A DNA stretch of 6,941 nt from Nitrospira sp. (GTDB lineage Bacteria; Nitrospirota; Thermodesulfovibrionia; Thermodesulfovibrionales; SM23-35). This document shows, piece by piece, positions 6,811 through 6,941 of the stretch. Location of the stretch: NCBI GenBank assembly GCA_016873595.1, contig VGWZ01000103.1, positions 1-6,941 on the forward strand. Direction: 5' to 3'. The notes beneath the pieces are model-generated. The model was not told the DNA's origin. It saw only the letters and a program-made list of their open reading frames with translations, and did not search any database. The position numbers and the translations under genes were made by a program. Position 1 is the first letter of the stretch, and every line of letters begins with the position of its first letter.

Positions 6811-6941
6811 GTGAATGAAATAATTTTAAAAACAGATTTTCCTGATGTATCCTTTGTCAAACGTGGAAAGGTAAGAGACATTTATGATCTTGGAGAATAC
6901 CTTTTACTTATAGCTACCGACAGGATTTCAGCATTTGATGT
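6811..6941 (+). CDS. purC: phosphoribosylaminoimidazole-succinocarboxamide synthase (SAICAR synthase), N-terminal part
   Basis: The right edge cuts this gene after 43 complete codons. The visible part matches the N-terminus of SAICAR synthase, which joins CAIR and aspartate using ATP in de novo purine synthesis. Key blocks are KRGKVRDIYDLGEY (near residues 17-30, nucleotide-binding strand-turn) and LLLIATDRISAFDV (residues 30-43), both diagnostic of PurC. GTG 6811 is the only plausible start: an in-frame stop at 6784 lies upstream with no other ATG, GTG or TTG between, and the nearby ATG 6815 is out of frame and stops after two codons. The ribosome binding site is weak (TGAAAG at 6797-6802), so translation may depend partly on fmdB just upstream. 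The remaining domain and its active site lie outside the window. Confidence 0.93.
   Translation, partial: MNEIILKTDFPDVSFVKRGKVRDIYDLGEYLLLIATDRISAFD

Overview
This window carries conserved bacterial housekeeping genes, all on the + strand: ppdK (pyruvate, phosphate dikinase), rpsO (ribosomal protein S15), pnp (polynucleotide phosphorylase), an M16-family zinc peptidase, a 55-residue FmdB-type zinc-ribbon protein, and the first 43 codons of purC (SAICAR synthase), cut by the right edge. Composition is moderately AT-rich, with purine-rich Shine-Dalgarno sites and ATG or GTG starts. The gene set, the FmdB-purC pairing and a GGGGAATGAC-type extragenic hairpin at the left edge would fit an anaerobic Gram-negative lineage such as Nitrospirota (Thermodesulfovibrio-like) or a deltaproteobacterial relative. 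That placement is inference from gene order and style and is not proven by anything here.

Layout: positions 1-115 are non-coding and hold half of a hairpin repeat, a probable promoter and the ppdK ribosome binding site. ppdK (116-2785) looks monocistronic, followed by a 123-base gap with a weak hairpin and then a promoter. rpsO, pnp and the M16 peptidase (2909-6529) form a tight operon: rpsO and pnp abut with no intervening base, and pnp and the peptidase are about a dozen bases apart. An 89-base gap with a good extended -10 promoter leads into fmdB (6619-6786), which is 24 bases from purC (6811 onward), so these two are probably cotranscribed.

How they work together: ppdK interconverts pyruvate and PEP in central carbon metabolism. 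The second operon couples ribosome assembly (S15) to RNA turnover (PNPase), with a cytoplasmic processing-type peptidase downstream, as in many bacteria. The third unit joins a small zinc-ribbon protein to de novo purine synthesis. All full-length enzymes keep their catalytic residues, and I see no frameshift, insertion element, RNA gene or CRISPR array.

I found no undescribed multi-gene system. The points most worth a second look are regulatory: the zero-gap rpsO-pnp junction, the matching TGTGTTAT -10 elements, the left-edge hairpin repeat, and the small FmdB gene ahead of purC.
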